Shown piece by piece: positions 1 through 5,392 of a stretch of DNA of 5,392 nucleotides (the stretch's first letter is position 1; each line of letters opens with the position of its first letter). The stretch covers positions 1-5,392 of the forward strand of contig CALGSR010000024.1 in the NCBI GenBank assembly GCA_937902115.1, written 5' to 3'. A program made the position numbers and the translations under genes. A model generated the notes under the pieces. It saw only the letters and a program-made list of their open reading frames with translations, was not told the DNA's origin and made no database searches. The DNA comes from an uncultured Bacillus sp. Its GTDB lineage: Bacteria > Bacillota > Bacilli > Bacillales > Cytobacillaceae.

Positions 1-1409
1 ATCAATCTCATGAGGCGGTTGATATGGTTAATATATCGCCTGACCAGTGGAGTCAAACGGTATGTACATCTATAAAAAATGAAGATTCGTTTGTCGATTT
101 TATGAAGGATGTCATAGCGGGCCGAGCCACTTCAGAGGAAAGACAAGTTTATCATATCAATGGACCTATTAAAAAGGTAATCCAAGTATATGTTGAAGAA
201 CTATATCGTGGAAATAAAAGGTTTGGGTCATTGCTTGTTCATCAAGATATTACAAAGGCCTATGAAGTTGATCAAATGAAATCAGAATTTGTCAGCACGG
301 TGAGCCACGAGCTAAGGACACCATTATCTAGCGTGCTTGGATTTACTGAATTAATGTTAAATAAACAACTGAAGCCAGAGCGGCAGCAAAAATATTTGCA
401 GACGATTTACCAGGAAGCAAAGCGTCTAACTGCATTAATTAATGATTTTCTTGATGTACAGCGCATGGAATCAGGGAAACAGAGCTATGAGAAAAAGTAT
501 ATCGATATTATGCCGATAATTAAGCGGATGGTGGATACATTCCGCGTTAATCATCGTGCCCATAGGTTTTCCATCAGTAAGAATACCAACCTTACTTCGG
601 TATTAGGTGATGAAGATAAATTAACACAGGTGCTGAATAACCTTCTCAGCAATGCAGTCAAATATTCACCGGAAGGCCGTGAAGTGAAGGTGACTGTTTA
701 TGAACAGGAGAGCCATCTTTGTATTGATGTAATAGACCAAGGCCTTGGTATACCTAAGGATGCAATGGAGCATGTATTTACGAAGTTTTATCGAGTTGAT
801 AATTCTGACCGAAGAAAAATAGGGGGGACCGGTTTAGGTCTATCCATCGTAAATGAAATCATGAAGGCACATGAGGGAAGTGTCAGTGTTACTTCAGAGC
901 TTAAAAAGGGTAGTACTTTTATATTAAAGTTTCCACTTGTTTACTCGAAAAATGCGATGTCAGAAAAAACAAATCATCCTGTTCCGATGGATACAGTGAC
1001 AAATGGAGTCAATGTAATTGTTATTGAGGATGATCGCAATTTGGCGTTATTATTGCAGGCCGAGCTAGAGGATAATGGGTTTCAAGTCTTGCAATATACA
1101 AATGGTGAGGATGCGATAAGTGCAATAGAACAACATAAACCTGACACGATTGTACTCGATATTATGTTGGATGAAACCTGCATGAATGGCTGGGAAATAT
1201 TAGAGAAGGTAAAAGATAATCCGGATTTAAAGGATATCCCGATCATTATTTCTTCGGCATTGGAGGAAAGGGAAAAAGGCTTCAGCCTCGGAGCAACGGA
1301 GTATTTAGTTAAACCGTATCCGCCGCATAAGCTTTCAAGTACGATCCTGCAGACTCTATTAAAGAAGGAAAAAAGCGGACAGATTCTTGTACCTGTCAGT
1401 GCAGAATAA
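1..1409 (+). CDS. Hybrid sensor histidine kinase with C-terminal receiver (5' partial)
   Basis: Signal-transducing kinase that should autophosphorylate on a histidine and pass the phosphate to its own receiver. The frame is open to the left edge: codons for QSHEAVD precede the first in-window ATG (24-26), which has no convincing SD, so the true start lies upstream and this is the 3' part of a longer gene. Numbering from that ATG: residues 1-78 look like the end of a PAS-like sensor domain (ending GSLLVHQDIT). HisKA follows with SHELRTP, phospho-acceptor H95. The HATPase has an N box (NNLLSNAVKYSPEG, ~205-218), G1 DQGLGIP (238-244), F box FTKFYR and G2 GGTGLGL (267-273). A receiver at ~330-447 has the acidic pair D336/D337, phospho-acceptor D379, S411 and K430-P431. 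No transmembrane segment or DNA-binding output is visible here. All catalytic motifs are intact. The sensed signal and downstream partner are unknown. The next gene is separated by a terminator, so this is probably the last gene of its unit. Confidence 0.93.
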   Translation, partial: QSHEAVDMVNISPDQWSQTVCTSIKNEDSFVDFMKDVIAGRATSEERQVYHINGPIKKVIQVYVEELYRGNKRFGSLLVHQDITKAYEVDQMKSEFVSTVSHELRTPLSSVLGFTELMLNKQLKPERQQKYLQTIYQEAKRLTALINDFLDVQRMESGKQSYEKKYIDIMPIIKRMVDTFRVNHRAHRFSISKNTNLTSVLGDEDKLTQVLNNLLSNAVKYSPEGREVKVTVYEQESHLCIDVIDQGLGIPKDAMEHVFTKFYRVDNSDRRKIGGTGLGLSIVNEIMKAHEGSVSVTSELKKGSTFILKFPLVYSKNAMSEKTNHPVPMDTVTNGVNVIVIEDDRNLALLLQAELEDNGFQVLQYTNGEDAISAIEQHKPDTIVLDIMLDETCMNGWEILEKVKDNPDLKDIPIIISSALEEREKGFSLGATEYLVKPYPPHKLSSTILQTLLKKEKSGQILVPVSAE

Positions 1410-1413
1410 TAAT

Positions 1414-1531
1414 AAAAGCGGAAGCGCCTTGGTTAGCTCCGACAAGCACAAGCCGAGCCTGTTCAGAAGGCGTTTTTTCCTTCAGGACAGGATTGGCTTG
1501 TGACCTCGAGGGGCTAGGCGCTGCAGCTGGA
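1414..1531. repeat. Palindromic extragenic repeat (Bacillus-type intergenic element)
   Basis: A non-coding element starting 4 bp after the kinase stop codon, noticeably richer in GC than its surroundings. It folds into one long imperfect hairpin. The outer stem is AGCGCC (1423-1428) with GGCGCT (1517-1522). Next come TAGCTCC (1434-1440) with GGGGCTA (1510-1516, one G-T pair), then CACAAGCC (1447-1454) with GGCTTGTG (1495-1502), a perfect 8 bp. The apical part is CCTGT (1458-1462) with ACAGG (1487-1491) and GAAGG (1466-1470) with CCTTC (1479-1483), looping CGTTTTTT. The conserved-looking ends (AAAAGCGGAAGCGCC and GGGGCTAGGCGCTGCAGCTGG) match my memory of a multi-copy intergenic repeat in Bacillus genomes. 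Only one copy is in this window, so repetitiveness is recalled, not seen. It encodes no transposase and could be a MITE/REP-like unit or a transcribed structure. Boundaries are approximate. Confidence 0.65.
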
Positions 1532-1540
1532 TAATATGCA

Positions 1541-1579
1541 AAAAAACTTGTTTCTCTATATTTGGGAAACAAGTTTTTT
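1541..1579 (+). terminator. Rho-independent terminator after the hybrid kinase
   Basis: A perfect 13-bp inverted repeat: AAAAAACTTGTTT (1541-1553) and AAACAAGTTTTTT (1567-1579). Three further pairs inside (CTC/GGG, one of them G-T) close the loop around ATATTT-like bases. The right arm supplies the U tract and the left arm supplies one for the opposite strand, so it could work in both directions. It separates the kinase and repeat from the chemoreceptor gene. Confidence 0.85.
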
Positions 1580-1609
1580 ATTAAAAGTTATTAGCCTGAT
1601 CATCCTTTT

Positions 1610-1643
1610 TTGCTATATGATAGGGAGAGTTATATGGTACTAT
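1610..1643 (+). promoter_or_regulatory. Candidate promoter for the chemoreceptor gene
   Basis: Two overlapping weak readings exist. One is TTGCTA (1610-1615), a 17-nt spacer, and TATGGT (1633-1638). The other is an extended -10, TG-G-TACTAT (1635-1643), with no recognisable -35. Either would start transcription about 50-60 nt before the ATG. No sigma-D -10 (GCCGATAT) is seen, although sigma-D drives many Bacillus motility genes. The region lies directly downstream of the terminator, where a promoter is expected. Confidence 0.3.
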
Positions 1644-1686
1644 TTACTTATGAATAATTAATATTCGAGGTTATCGAACTACTTTT

Positions 1687-1693
1687 AGGAAGG
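1687..1693 (+). promoter_or_regulatory. Shine-Dalgarno AGGAAGG fixing the chemoreceptor start
   Basis: AGGAAGG ends immediately before an in-frame ATG at 1694 (zero spacing, unusable) and 9 nt before a second in-frame ATG at 1703, which is normal spacing for Bacillus. It therefore selects 1703 as the start codon. Confidence 0.8.
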
Positions 1694-1702
1694 ATGTTAA
1701 AA

Positions 1703-3685
1703 ATGCATAGAATTTTTAACAGTTTAAATAAAAAATTAATCAGTATATTTCTCGCATTATCAATTATTCCGTTAGTGATAACGGTATTAATTATCACATA
1801 TTTTACAAATCAAGGATTTATAGAATTAATAGAAACAAAGCAGAAGGATATGGAAAAGAGTGTACAGGCGCAATTTGACAGAACAGCTGGAGAGCTTTTG
1901 GATATAACCTCTATTTATGCCAAGCAAGATAAGCTTATTCAGGCGTTCCAATCTGGGGAACGTGAAGAGTTGGAGGAAGAGCTGAGTCAAGTATATCCCC
2001 GTCTTGTGGAAGAACATCATTTAAGGGTTTTTGAATTGGGAGATGATTCCGGTGTCGTTTTTATGCGTGGTCATAATCCAGAAAAGTATGGCGATGACAA
2101 AAGCGAAATTCCTGCAATTCAAGCAGCGTTAAAGGGAGAGGCGGTAACTGGCTTTGAATTTGGCAGCAGTGGTTTGGCCGTTCGTGCATTTGCCCCTATT
2201 ATTTATCAGGATGAAGTAATTGGTACATTGCAAACGGGTGTAGATGGGACTTTTTTGGAAGACCTGAAGGAAATATTACAAGGAACAACCATTGATTTAT
2301 ATAATAGAGAGGGCGAGGTCGTTGTCTCATCTATAAAGGATCATGTTGGCAATGTAATTGAGGATTCCTCGCTTCTGACCGCTGTTAATAAAGGCGAGGT
2401 TATGACCGATAGTGACTTAGGAAATATGAAGTCCTACATCCCATTATATGATCCGACTAAAAGCCAAATAATAGGTGTTATTGGAATAAGTGAGGATGTT
2501 TCTGCGATTAAGGAAACACAGGAAAAAATTACTTGGATGGCCATACTTATGGGTATTATTACTTTTATCGTGGTTTTTGTTATTTCGTTTATTTTAAGCA
2601 GGAGTATTTCCAATCCAATTAAACAAACAGCCCATTCCATGGTGGAATTGTCACAAGGCAACTTAAACATTAATGTAACAGAAAGCAGGAGAAATGATGA
2701 AGTGGGTCAATTAGTCAATGCGATGGGCACACTGAGGGATAATCTCCATCAAATATTTGAAAAAACATCCTTCGTTTCTACCAGTGTTTCCAAGCAAAGT
2801 GAAGAGTTGTCCCGCTCTGCAAATGAAGTCAAAATGGGTTCAGAGCAAATTGCGGAAACCATGCAGGAAATTGCTGTGGGAACTGAAAAACAGACAGACC
2901 ACATTGTCAAATTATCATTAGCAATGAATACTTTTACAAAAACAATTCAAGAGGTGGAGGAAAATGGAGAGCAAATTCATACCTCCTCACAGGAAGTACT
3001 AGAGCTGACGAATAATGGAATGCAATTAATGGAATCTTCGAATCAGCAGATGTTGAAGATTGATCAGATTGTTCAGGAAGCGGTAAGAAAAATGGATAGT
3101 TTAGATCAACAAGCAATCGAAATTTCCAAGATCGTGTTAATGATTCAAGAAGTAGCAGAGCAAACCAATTTGTTAGCACTTAATGCAGCGATAGAAGCAG
3201 CAAGAGCTGGTGAACATGGGCGCGGTTTTGCTGTGGTAGCAGATGAAGTAAGACGACTGGCGCAGCAGGTGTCTGAATCCGTTGCAGATATTACAGAGAT
3301 CGTCAATCGAATTCAGAATGAATCAAGCATGACGGCAGGTTCCTTAAAGCACGGTTATAAAGAGGTTGAAAAAGGCAGTATTCAAATTAAACATACAGGA
3401 GAAACATTTAATCAAATTCGCTATTCAGTAAGCGAAATGGCACAGGAAATGAAAGGTATTTCAGAAAATTTATCAGATATTTTTGCTACAAGCAGAGAGA
3501 TGAATGCCACTAGTGAAGTTATTGCCGGAATCGCTGAGGAATCCGCTGCAGGTGTAGAAGAAACTGCAGCAACGACACAGCAATCCAGCAGTTCAATGGA
3601 TGAGGTAAGCCAGAGTTCAAGAAAGTTGGCTGCGCTAGCGGAAGAACTTCAGGAATTGATCCGTTATTTTAAATTATCCAAATGA
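1703..3685 (+). CDS. Methyl-accepting chemotaxis protein, Cache-type transmembrane receptor
   Basis: A membrane chemoreceptor that senses an extracellular ligand and controls the CheA kinase through CheW/CheV. Start taken at the ATG at 1703 (660 aa) because the SD abuts the upstream ATG at 1694. From this start: short basic N-terminus, TM1 at ~11-34, extracytoplasmic sensor ~40-265, TM2 ~277-298, HAMP ~299-350 (contains SNPI and DEVGQL), then a long coiled-coil signalling domain to the C-terminus. The sensor reads as a double Cache domain and carries GHNPEKYGDD (~123-132), a signature I associate with the dCache_3 type. The hairpin tip (~482-520) shows the hallmark QTNLLALNAAIEAARAGE followed by GFAVVADEVRRLA. 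E/Q pairs suited to methylation occur towards the C-terminus (AEESAAGVEE). There is no C-terminal CheR-docking pentapeptide. No che genes lie nearby, so it is an orphan receptor serving distant machinery. It is monocistronic as far as visible, with terminators on both sides. The ligand cannot be read from the sequence. Confidence 0.96.
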   Translation: MHRIFNSLNKKLISIFLALSIIPLVITVLIITYFTNQGFIELIETKQKDMEKSVQAQFDRTAGELLDITSIYAKQDKLIQAFQSGEREELEEELSQVYPRLVEEHHLRVFELGDDSGVVFMRGHNPEKYGDDKSEIPAIQAALKGEAVTGFEFGSSGLAVRAFAPIIYQDEVIGTLQTGVDGTFLEDLKEILQGTTIDLYNREGEVVVSSIKDHVGNVIEDSSLLTAVNKGEVMTDSDLGNMKSYIPLYDPTKSQIIGVIGISEDVSAIKETQEKITWMAILMGIITFIVVFVISFILSRSISNPIKQTAHSMVELSQGNLNINVTESRRNDEVGQLVNAMGTLRDNLHQIFEKTSFVSTSVSKQSEELSRSANEVKMGSEQIAETMQEIAVGTEKQTDHIVKLSLAMNTFTKTIQEVEENGEQIHTSSQEVLELTNNGMQLMESSNQQMLKIDQIVQEAVRKMDSLDQQAIEISKIVLMIQEVAEQTNLLALNAAIEAARAGEHGRGFAVVADEVRRLAQQVSESVADITEIVNRIQNESSMTAGSLKHGYKEVEKGSIQIKHTGETFNQIRYSVSEMAQEMKGISENLSDIFATSREMNATSEVIAGIAEESAAGVEETAATTQQSSSSMDEVSQSSRKLAALAEELQELIRYFKLSK

Positions 3686-3697
3686 AATAAGTCAAAC

Positions 3698-3750
3698 GAA
3701 GAGACAGACCCAACTTACTTAAAGAGTTGGGCTGTCCTCTTTCTTTTTCT
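3698..3750 (+). terminator. Rho-independent terminator of the chemoreceptor gene, overlapping the convergent gene's 3' end
   Basis: A long stem: CCCAACT (3709-3715) with AGTTGGG (3725-3731), loop of 9 nt. It extends outward past a bulged A3708 with GACAG (3703-3707) against CTGTC (3732-3736), then past a bulged C3737 with GAAGA (3698-3702) against TCTTT (3738-3742, last pair G-T). A T-rich tail (TTCTTTTTCT) follows at 3741-3750. The right arm and tail lie inside the last ~10 codons of the opposite-strand gene. On the minus strand the sequence beyond the stem is only weakly T-rich, so termination of that gene here is plausible but weaker. Confidence 0.85.
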
Positions 3751-4273
3751 TATCTATGGCCTTCTTCATGCTTTTTACGATATATCCTCCCTTAAAGCTT
3801 GTTGGTTCATATGCGACAACGAAGGCTTTGGGTGCTTCTTCATTTAAGATGCCCATTAATTCTTTTTCTCTGCTTCTTTTTACAACAATATCCAGTCTGT
3901 ATCTTTTACTGCCATCACGTCCTTCTCCTTCAAAAATTGTTACTCCAAAACCATCTGCACGGAGTCTGGTGATTAATTCAGGGTCTTGGTCTAACAAACT
4001 GACATTCACGGTGCGATAGCCAATGGCCAGCTTTTTTTCAATAACACCACCGAGAATAATTCCTCCGGAATAACCAATCGCATAGGCAAACATATTTAAG
4101 TAATTAGAAAGATCCGAGAAGATAATCCCCAAGCTGATTACATAAATTAAAGCCTCAACTCCACCGAGCATAGAAGCGTTTCTGATTTCGTTTTTTACGA
4201 GAAAAATAGTACGTAATGTAGTCAAGGGCACGATAATGAATTGCATAACAATAATTAATAATGCGTCTAACAT
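3719..4273 (-). CDS. yebE: UPF0316 membrane protein, YebE-like (DUF5698 + DUF2179)
   Basis: A 184-aa protein of unknown biochemical function. Residues 1-80 are hydrophobic with about three membrane segments (~3-24, ~37-54, ~59-78), matching the DUF5698 region (TLRTIFLVKN, GYSGGIILGGVIEKKLAIGY). A soluble domain at ~87-165 matches DUF2179 (GFGVTIFEGEGRDGSKRYRL, VKRSREKEL, APKAF, SFKGGY). Length and motif order match YebE of Bacillus subtilis and its B. cereus-group relatives, as I recall them, hence the symbol. The ATG is supported by AAGAGGCGG upstream with about 7 nt spacing. The tail is lysine-rich (KKAIDKKKKEDSPTL), partly because the last codons also form the arm and T-tract of the convergent gene's terminator. 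It is transcribed alone, convergent with the chemoreceptor and divergent from the dioxygenase. DUF2179 domains also end YitT-family proteins. Family assignment is firm, function is not. Confidence 0.92.
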   Translation of the reverse strand: MLDALLIIVMQFIIVPLTTLRTIFLVKNEIRNASMLGGVEALIYVISLGIIFSDLSNYLNMFAYAIGYSGGIILGGVIEKKLAIGYRTVNVSLLDQDPELITRLRADGFGVTIFEGEGRDGSKRYRLDIVVKRSREKELMGILNEEAPKAFVVAYEPTSFKGGYIVKSMKKAIDKKKKEDSPTL

Positions 4274-4280
4274 ATTTCCG

Positions 4281-4286
4281 CCTCTT
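4281..4286 (-). promoter_or_regulatory. Shine-Dalgarno of the yebE-like gene
   Basis: On the minus strand AAAGAGG lies about 7 nt before the ATG at 4273-4271. It supports that ATG over an out-of-frame ATG further upstream at 4316-4314. Confidence 0.7.
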
Positions 4287-4296
4287 TCTGGAAGTC

Positions 4297-4336
4297 TCCA
4301 ATAGGTATATAGTCATGATAACTCTTTTCTATTGGA
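4297..4336. repeat. Inverted repeat upstream of the yebE-like gene
   Basis: Perfect 8-bp arms TCCAATAG (4297-4304) and CTATTGGA (4329-4336), separated by 24 AT-rich bases. It sits 24-63 bp before the minus-strand start codon, around the only -10-like sequence (TATATA) there. It could be an operator or a leader hairpin. Not a terminator: no T tract follows on either strand. Confidence 0.4.
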
Positions 4337-4429
4337 AAGATAAGTCCCACGTACTTAATATGGCGGATTATTAGCAAAACATGTAAAACAGTATTTTATA
4401 GTTCATATAACAAGGATCATTCGCGAAGG

Positions 4430-4452
4430 TAAAGGGGAGGGACTCCACTTTA
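4430..4452. repeat. 23-bp near-perfect palindrome (candidate operator)
   Basis: Arms TAAAGGGGAG (4430-4439) and CTCCACTTTA (4443-4452) match at 9 of 10 positions around a GGA centre. It has the size and symmetry of a dimeric-regulator site. It lies about 85 bp upstream of the dioxygenase -35. No T tract follows, so a terminator is unlikely. Confidence 0.4.
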
Positions 4453-4476
4453 AACGAAGTAAAATGTAAAATATAA

Positions 4477-4501
4477 GTTCCTATTTCCGTAAATAGTGAA
4501 C
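4477..4501. repeat. Hyphenated palindrome upstream of the dioxygenase promoter
   Basis: GTTC plus CTATTT (4477-4486), a CCGT centre (4487-4490), AAATAG (4491-4496), one unpaired T, then GAAC (4498-4501). That gives ten pairs with a single bulge, ending about 36 bp upstream of the -35. It could be an activator site or part of an upstream transcript's hairpin. Confidence 0.4.
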
Positions 4502-4529
4502 GTTGGTTCCAAAATATAATTTGTGATTT

Positions 4530-4543
4530 CGAAAGCGTTTACA
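4530..4543 (+). promoter_or_regulatory. cre-like site (CcpA operator) overlapping the dioxygenase -35
   Basis: CGAAAGCGTTTACA matches the Bacillus cre consensus (TGNAANCGNTNNCA) at all fixed positions except the first (C for T). Its last six bases are the -35 hexamer of the promoter. By established CcpA biology a cre in this position blocks RNA polymerase when preferred carbon sources are present. Repression of this gene is therefore inferred. Confidence 0.72.
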
Positions 4544-4566
4544 AAAAAAGAGTGATTAGACATAAT
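4538..4566 (+). promoter_or_regulatory. Sigma-A promoter of the extradiol dioxygenase gene
   Basis: -35 TTTACA (4538-4543, 5/6), exact 17-nt spacer, -10 CATAAT (4561-4566, 5/6). Transcription would start near 4573, giving a leader of about 50 nt. A 9-bp palindrome TAGATTCTA (4591-4599) lies in that leader. Confidence 0.72.
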
Positions 4567-4623
4567 ATTTAAACTATATTAAGATAAATGTAGATTCTAA
4601 TATTGGGAATGGGGGAATAGAAG

Positions 4624-5392
4624 TTGATACGTTACAAAAAATTAGGTTATGGTGTATTAAGTGTTACTGATTTAGAAAAGTCATTGGATTTTTACACAAA
4701 TGTTGCAGGTATGGAGTTTGTTGAGCGTGATGAAGAAAGCGTTTACCTTCGCACAAGTTATGATCACCACAACATGATTCTGGAACAGGGGCCAGAAGCA
4801 GGTTTGAAACGAGTTGCTTTTGAACTAGAAAAAGCGGAACAATTTGATGACGCTTTCAAACATCTTCAAGAGCAGGGATTAAATCCAGTTGAATTGAGTG
4901 CAGAGGAATGTCAAAAACTAGCACAAGGCAGAACTTTACGCTTTAAAGACCCAGTGATTGGTTTAACTCATGAAATTTATGCTGACATTATGCAAATGGG
5001 CTTGCCTTACACTTCTGCGAATGGATTAGAAATTGAATGTCTATTGCATATCGTATATGAAACACCACAATTCAATGAGTATTATGATTTCTTTGTAAAC
5101 AAATTGAATTTTGCGGTATCTGATACTGCTGGAAGAGAAACTTCATGGGCTTGGCTGCGCTGTTTCCCGAACCCTTATCATCACTCATTTGCGATCACAG
5201 AAGGTCCGAATAATATCTTAAATCACATCGCTTTCAAAGCAAAAACAGTTGATGATATCGGTAAACAAGTGAACATTTTAAAAGAAAAGAATGTTCCAAT
5301 TCTATTTGGACCAGGAAGACACCATCCATCAGGAAGTATTTTCCTATACTTTGCGGACCCAGATGGCATTACGGTTGAATACAGCCAAGGTA
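4624..5392 (+). CDS. Type I extradiol (catecholic) ring-cleavage dioxygenase, VOC fold (3' partial)
   Basis: Predicted cytoplasmic Fe(II) (or Mn) dioxygenase that opens a catechol-type ring next to the two hydroxyls. The start is TTG at 4624: an in-frame TAG at 4618-4620 excludes anything earlier, the next in-frame ATG is codon 30, inside the first VOC module, and a GGGGGAA SD (4611-4617) precedes TTG by 6 nt. 256 codons are visible with no stop before the right edge. The N-terminal VOC module (~4-120) begins KLGYGVLSVTDLEKSLDFY. The C-terminal module (~135-256) carries the predicted metal ligands H142 (LLHIVYE), H201 (LNHIAFK) and E252 (VEYS). Predicted active-site residues are H186/H187 (YHHSFAI), H233/H234 (GRHHPSG) and Y242 (FLYFADPDG). 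This order and spacing follow the BphC family, where the usual length is around 290-300 aa, so little is missing. It does not look like CatE of B. subtilis. The ring substrate is not determinable here. Probably the first gene of a catabolic unit extending rightward. Confidence 0.9.
   Translation, partial: MIRYKKLGYGVLSVTDLEKSLDFYTNVAGMEFVERDEESVYLRTSYDHHNMILEQGPEAGLKRVAFELEKAEQFDDAFKHLQEQGLNPVELSAEECQKLAQGRTLRFKDPVIGLTHEIYADIMQMGLPYTSANGLEIECLLHIVYETPQFNEYYDFFVNKLNFAVSDTAGRETSWAWLRCFPNPYHHSFAITEGPNNILNHIAFKAKTVDDIGKQVNILKEKNVPILFGPGRHHPSGSIFLYFADPDGITVEYSQG

Larger units (their letters stand above)
4274..4623. other. 350-bp divergent intergenic region, no gene found
   Basis: No coding frame of credible length with a ribosome-binding site is seen on either strand. 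The region holds the leader of the yebE-like gene, four inverted repeats (4297-4336, 4430-4452, 4477-4501 and the short TTCGCGAA at 4420-4427), and the promoter with cre-like site of the dioxygenase gene. An SD-like AAAGGGGAGG (4431-4440) has no start codon at useful distance and is better explained as one arm of a palindrome. No clear promoter for the minus-strand gene was found; a TATATA-like -10 near 4306-4311 lacks a good -35. Confidence 0.7.

Noticed and set aside
1580..1690. Sigma-D (motility) promoter for the chemoreceptor
   Set aside because: TAAA occurs at 1582-1585 but no GCCGATAT-like -10 follows at the required distance.
1694..1702. ATG at 1694 as chemoreceptor start (663 aa)
   Set aside because: The SD AGGAAGG ends at 1693, leaving no spacing. 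The in-frame ATG at 1703 has 9 nt.
1826..2020. Minus-strand open frame inside the chemoreceptor gene
   Set aside because: Antisense shadow: no SD, no recognisable domain, fully inside a strongly supported gene. The same applies to the minus-strand frames at 2434-2670 and 2934-3179.
3756..4019. Plus-strand 87-codon open frame
   Set aside because: Lies antisense to the well-supported UPF0316 gene and downstream of a terminator, with no SD or family resemblance.
4431..4466. Possible small ORF after AAAGGGGAGG
   Set aside because: No start codon at useful distance. The ATG at 4464-4466 is followed at once by TAA. The SD-like bases are an arm of a palindrome.
4515..4520. Perfect TATAAT as an alternative promoter
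   Set aside because: No -35-like hexamer at 16-18 nt upstream. The TTTACA/CATAAT pair with 17-nt spacing is better.
4555..4601. ATTAGA...TCTAAT inverted repeat around the dioxygenase -10
   Set aside because: Only 6 bp with a 35-bp gap in AT-rich DNA; expected by chance.
4624..5392. Assignment of the dioxygenase as catE (catechol 2,3-dioxygenase)
   Set aside because: The N-terminal sequence does not resemble the CatE I recall from B. subtilis. Only the broader type I extradiol family can be supported.

Overview
The window looks like chromosome of a low-GC Gram-positive spore-former of the Bacillaceae (Bacillus sensu lato). The reasons are AG-rich Shine-Dalgarno sequences, AT-rich coding DNA, a UPF0316/YebE-type protein, a near-consensus Bacillus cre site, a Bacillus-type chemoreceptor, and an intergenic palindromic repeat of a kind I recall from Bacillus genomes. 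No mobile-element gene, tRNA, rRNA or CRISPR array is visible.

Layout. (1) Positions 1-1409 (+): the 3' part of a hybrid sensor histidine kinase (end of a PAS-like domain, HisKA, HATPase, C-terminal receiver). Its reading frame is open to the left window edge, so the gene starts upstream. (2) Positions 1410-1702: a gene-free stretch holding a ~118-bp folded extragenic repeat, a strong intrinsic terminator, a weak candidate promoter and the Shine-Dalgarno of the next gene. (3) Positions 1703-3685 (+): a complete transmembrane methyl-accepting chemotaxis protein with a Cache-like extracytoplasmic domain. I place its start at the second ATG, 9 nt after a clear SD. (4) Positions 3719-4273 (-): a YebE-like UPF0316 membrane protein (DUF5698 + DUF2179), convergent with the chemoreceptor gene. 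The chemoreceptor's terminator hairpin runs into its last codons. (5) Positions 4274-4623: a 350-bp divergent intergenic region with several inverted repeats and a good sigma-A promoter whose -35 is overlapped by a cre-like site. (6) Positions 4624-5392 (+): a type I extradiol ring-cleavage dioxygenase (two-domain VOC fold) starting at TTG and running off the right edge, with all expected metal and catalytic residues visible.

How they work together. The kinase and the chemoreceptor are both signal-input proteins, but the repeat and terminator between them indicate separate transcription units. The dioxygenase is probably the first gene of an aromatic-catabolism unit under carbon catabolite control (inference from the cre/-35 overlap). 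I see no wholly new system. The points most worth a second look are the folded repeat, the cluster of palindromes upstream of the dioxygenase, and the terminator that doubles as coding sequence.
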